The notes beneath the pieces are model-generated. The model did not search any database. It was not told the origin of the DNA and saw only the letters and a list, made by a program, of their open reading frames with translations. The position numbers and the translations under genes are program-made. From NCBI GenBank assembly GCA_023433465.1, contig JAEZCR010000224.1, positions 17,275 through 81,274 on the forward strand: DNA of 64,000 bases, given 5' to 3'. This DNA is from Pseudomonadota bacterium (lineage in GTDB: Bacteria > Pseudomonadota > Gammaproteobacteria > Steroidobacterales > Steroidobacteraceae). Shown here piece by piece: positions 61,843-64,000 of this stretch; position 1 is the first letter of the stretch; each line of letters opens with the position of its first letter.

Positions 61843-64000
61843 ATGGCCATTCGCAACGTATTCGGCGCCCAGTCCATCCGGCAGAAGCTGCTGCTCGGAA
61901 CGCTGTTCCTCGCCATCATCCCGGTCGCCGTCACCTCGGTGATCGTCGGACGCGAATCGCTCGACTCCGGCCGCGACGCGCTCGAAGCGCAGGCGCGCGA
62001 ATCGCTGATCGCCCAGCGCGCCTCGAAGGCCGCGCAGATCACCGACTACTTCCAGTCGCTCTCGAACCAGGTGCAGGTGCTTGCGTCCTCCCCGGACGTC
62101 GTCAACGCGATGCGCGAGTTGCCCGGCGCCTACGACAACTCGGTACTGAGCCTCGCGGACCTGCCCGCGCAGCGCACGCGTCTCGCGAAGTACTACACCG
62201 GCGACTTCATGCAGGAATTCCAGAAGCGCAACACCGGCAAGCCGATCGACATGACGCACCAGGTCACGACGCTGCCGGATACCGCGATGAACCTGCAGTA
62301 CCAGTACATCGCCGCGAATCCGAATGCGGTGGGCGCGAAGTACAATCTCGACCGTGCGAACGACGGCTCGCGGTATTCCGAGCTGCACGGCGCGATCCAC
62401 TCGTACCTGCGTACCGCGCTGCGCCAGTTCGGCCTCTACGACATCTACCTGATCGAGCCGAAGAACGGCACGATCGTCTACACCGTCTTCAAGCAGCTCG
62501 ACTTCGCGACCTCGCTGGTGAACGGGCCGTATGCCAAGAGCAAGCTCGGCGATGCGTTCCGGCAGTCGTGGAATCTCGAGCGCGCCGGAGAGGTGGCCCT
62601 GTCCGAGTTCGGCGAATACCTGCCCTCCTACAACGACCAGGCGGCCTTCCTCGGCGCGCCCATCTTCGACGGCAACCGCAAGATCGGCGTGCTCGTCGTG
62701 CAGGTGCCGATCGACAAGATCAACTCGGTGATGACGCACGAAGGCAAGTGGAAGGAGCGCGGCCTCGGCGACACCGGTGAAACCTACCTGGTCTCCTCCG
62801 CCGACGGCACGCCGCGCTCGGTCGCGCGCCTCGCGGTCGAGAACATCGATGCGTATTCGAAGAGCGTGCGGGACGCGGGCTTCGCGCAGGGCCTCGCGAA
62901 CGCCGTGCAGGCCAAGGGCACGAGCATCGGCCTCGTGCCGATCAAGACGCAGGCCACGGCCGAGGTCTTCGAGAAGAACACCGCCGGATACGGCGTGTAC
63001 CCCAACTACGCGAAGCAGTCCGTGCTCGGCGCGTACGCGCCGCTGTCGGTGCTCGGCCTGAAATGGGCCATCATCGCCGAGATCGAGGCGACCGAGGCGT
63101 TCGCGCCCGTGACGACCGTGCGCGAGAAGGTGGTCGTGTGGTCGACCGGCATCGCGGTCGCGCTGCTCGGCCTCGGCCTGCTCATCGCCTTCGCGCTGTT
63201 GCGCTCGGTCACGAAGCCGATCACGAAGTTGCAGACCACCGTGACCGCGATCGCGGATGGCGACTTCGCCGCGCGTTCGCAACTCGGCGGCGACGACGAA
63301 TTCGGCCAGCTCTCCCGCGCCTTCGACGACCTGCTCGACGATCGTGTTGCAAGACTCGCCGAAGCCGAGCGCGAAAACGAAGACCTCAACAATTCGGTCG
63401 TGCAGTTGCTGCAGGCGGTCGCCCAGCTGTCCAACAAGGACCTGACCGCGAAAGCGCCCGTATCGGCGAACGTCATCGGCACCGTGTCCGACTCCATCAA
63501 CCTGCTCGCGCACGAAACCGGCCGGGTGCTTTCCGAGGTGACCAGCATCGCGGCGCAGGTGAAACTCGCCACCGAGCGCGTGAAGCGCCAGGCGGACTCG
63601 GTGAACGCCACCGCCGCGGCTGAACGTTCGGACGTCGAGCGTGCGAGCGAGAACCTCGCGAACGCGAACAAGGTCATGACGCAGGTGGCCGAACTCGCCG
63701 CCGCATCCAACCGTGCCGCGGAACAGGCGACCACCTCCACCGTCACCGCGCTCGTCGCGGTGAACGAAACCGTGCGCGGCATGGAAGGCATCCGCGAGTC
63801 GATCGCCGAGGCCGAAAAGCGCATCAAGCGCCTGGGCGAACGTTCGCAGGAAATCACCGGCATCGTGAACCTCATCAACACGATCGCCGAACGCACGCAC
63901 GTGCTGGCGTTGAACGCGTCCATGCAGGCCGCCGCCGCCGGCGACGCGGGCCGCGGCTTCGCGGTCGTCGCGGAAGAAGTGCAGCGCCTCGCCGAGAGCT
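61843..64000 (+). CDS. methyl-accepting chemotaxis protein (PilJ-like), partial at right edge
   Basis: Translated by eye from the ATG at 61843, the frame stays open to the window end (719 codons). An N-terminal membrane helix ([21 protein letters not shown]) is followed by a large periplasmic Cache-type domain (to about residue 415), a second helix ([23 protein letters not shown]), a HAMP domain and the signalling domain. The conserved tip reads [39 protein letters not shown] in pieces, as in PilJ. The C-terminal methylation end is missing. It senses an unknown stimulus and signals through the CheW- and CheY-like proteins encoded just upstream. Confidence 0.92.
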   Translation, partial: MAIRNVFGAQSIRQKLLLGTLFLAIIPVAVTSVIVGRESLDSGRDALEAQARESLIAQRASKAAQITDYFQSLSNQVQVLASSPDVVNAMRELPGAYDNSVLSLADLPAQRTRLAKYYTGDFMQEFQKRNTGKPIDMTHQVTTLPDTAMNLQYQYIAANPNAVGAKYNLDRANDGSRYSELHGAIHSYLRTALRQFGLYDIYLIEPKNGTIVYTVFKQLDFATSLVNGPYAKSKLGDAFRQSWNLERAGEVALSEFGEYLPSYNDQAAFLGAPIFDGNRKIGVLVVQVPIDKINSVMTHEGKWKERGLGDTGETYLVSSADGTPRSVARLAVENIDAYSKSVRDAGFAQGLANAVQAKGTSIGLVPIKTQATAEVFEKNTAGYGVYPNYAKQSVLGAYAPLSVLGLKWAIIAEIEATEAFAPVTTVREKVVVWSTGIAVALLGLGLLIAFALLRSVTKPITKLQTTVTAIADGDFAARSQLGGDDEFGQLSRAFDDLLDDRVARLAEAERENEDLNNSVVQLLQAVAQLSNKDLTAKAPVSANVIGTVSDSINLLAHETGRVLSEVTSIAAQVKLATERVKRQADSVNATAAAERSDVERASENLANANKVMTQVAELAAASNRAAEQATTSTVTALVAVNETVRGMEGIRESIAEAEKRIKRLGERSQEITGIVNLINTIAERTHVLALNASMQAAAAGDAGRGFAVVAEEVQRLAES

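Noticed and set aside
61759..63900. 713-codon open frame on the minus strand
   Set aside because: It is the antisense of the chemoreceptor gene. Its composition (Arg/Val/Asp/His repeats) is the typical shadow of a GC-rich gene, while the plus strand carries clear HAMP and signalling motifs.

Overview
The window is from a high-GC Gammaproteobacterium with the XrtA/PEP-CTERM exopolysaccharide machinery. A Steroidobacter/Nevskia-like lineage would fit, but the sequence alone does not settle this. The chromosomal backbone is strongly GC-rich. The segment from about 22.6 to 48.9 kb is visibly less GC-rich and is bounded by an exact 48-bp duplication of a tRNA 3' end.

Region 1 (1-17932, all minus strand) is one long exosortase-A polysaccharide operon. 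From its promoter end it encodes the priming sugar transferase, the PrsK/PrsR two-component pair (PrsR is a sigma-54 activator), exosortase A fused to an EpsI domain, the TPR lipoprotein PrsT, the export protein, the chain-length determinant, a tyrosine autokinase, an outer-membrane beta-barrel, a polysaccharide deacetylase, and a GNAT / GT2 / GNAT tail. The last gene runs off the left edge. Most junctions overlap by 4 bases or are nearly abutting. No PEP-CTERM substrate protein is seen in the window.

Region 2 (17933-22684) holds two class-I cyclic-di-GMP riboswitches. Each precedes a lipoprotein with putative-Ig repeats and a C-terminal fibronectin-III-like domain (one repeat in the first, four in the second). 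The first riboswitch has its Shine-Dalgarno inside the aptamer end. The second is followed by an 11-bp inverted repeat that would bury the Shine-Dalgarno. tRNA-Glu(UUC), tRNA-Ala(GGC), gltX and tRNA-Val(CAC) complete the region.

Region 3 (22637-48948) is a 26.3-kb integrative mobilizable element in tRNA-Val. It has a tyrosine integrase, arm-type repeat pairs spaced 11 bp near both ends, a MobQ/TraA relaxase-helicase with a Ti-plasmid-like oriT just upstream, an AlpA-like regulator and an HTH protein, but no type IV secretion genes. The cargo looks defensive: a DUF262+HEPN pair, a second HEPN-like protein, an AbiEi/AbiEii pair, and a minus-strand operon. That operon encodes a 1492-aa SF1 helicase-nuclease, a J-like protein with a broken HPD motif, a DUF2130 coiled-coil nuclease-like protein, a protein with an ELGD...QAK nuclease-like signature, and three further proteins. 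It is the best candidate here for an undescribed system. A block of small exported proteins lies between it and AbiE.

Region 4 (48968-64000) returns to backbone: flippase, GT4 glycosyltransferase and FkbM methyltransferase (more surface-polysaccharide genes), a small HEAAH protein, and an 1183-aa hybrid histidine kinase. A LysR regulator is divergent from a YtfQ-like furanose-binding lipoprotein and a GH127-type arabinofuranosidase. The window ends in a PilH/PilI/PilJ-like chemosensory operon, with the receptor gene cut by the right edge.
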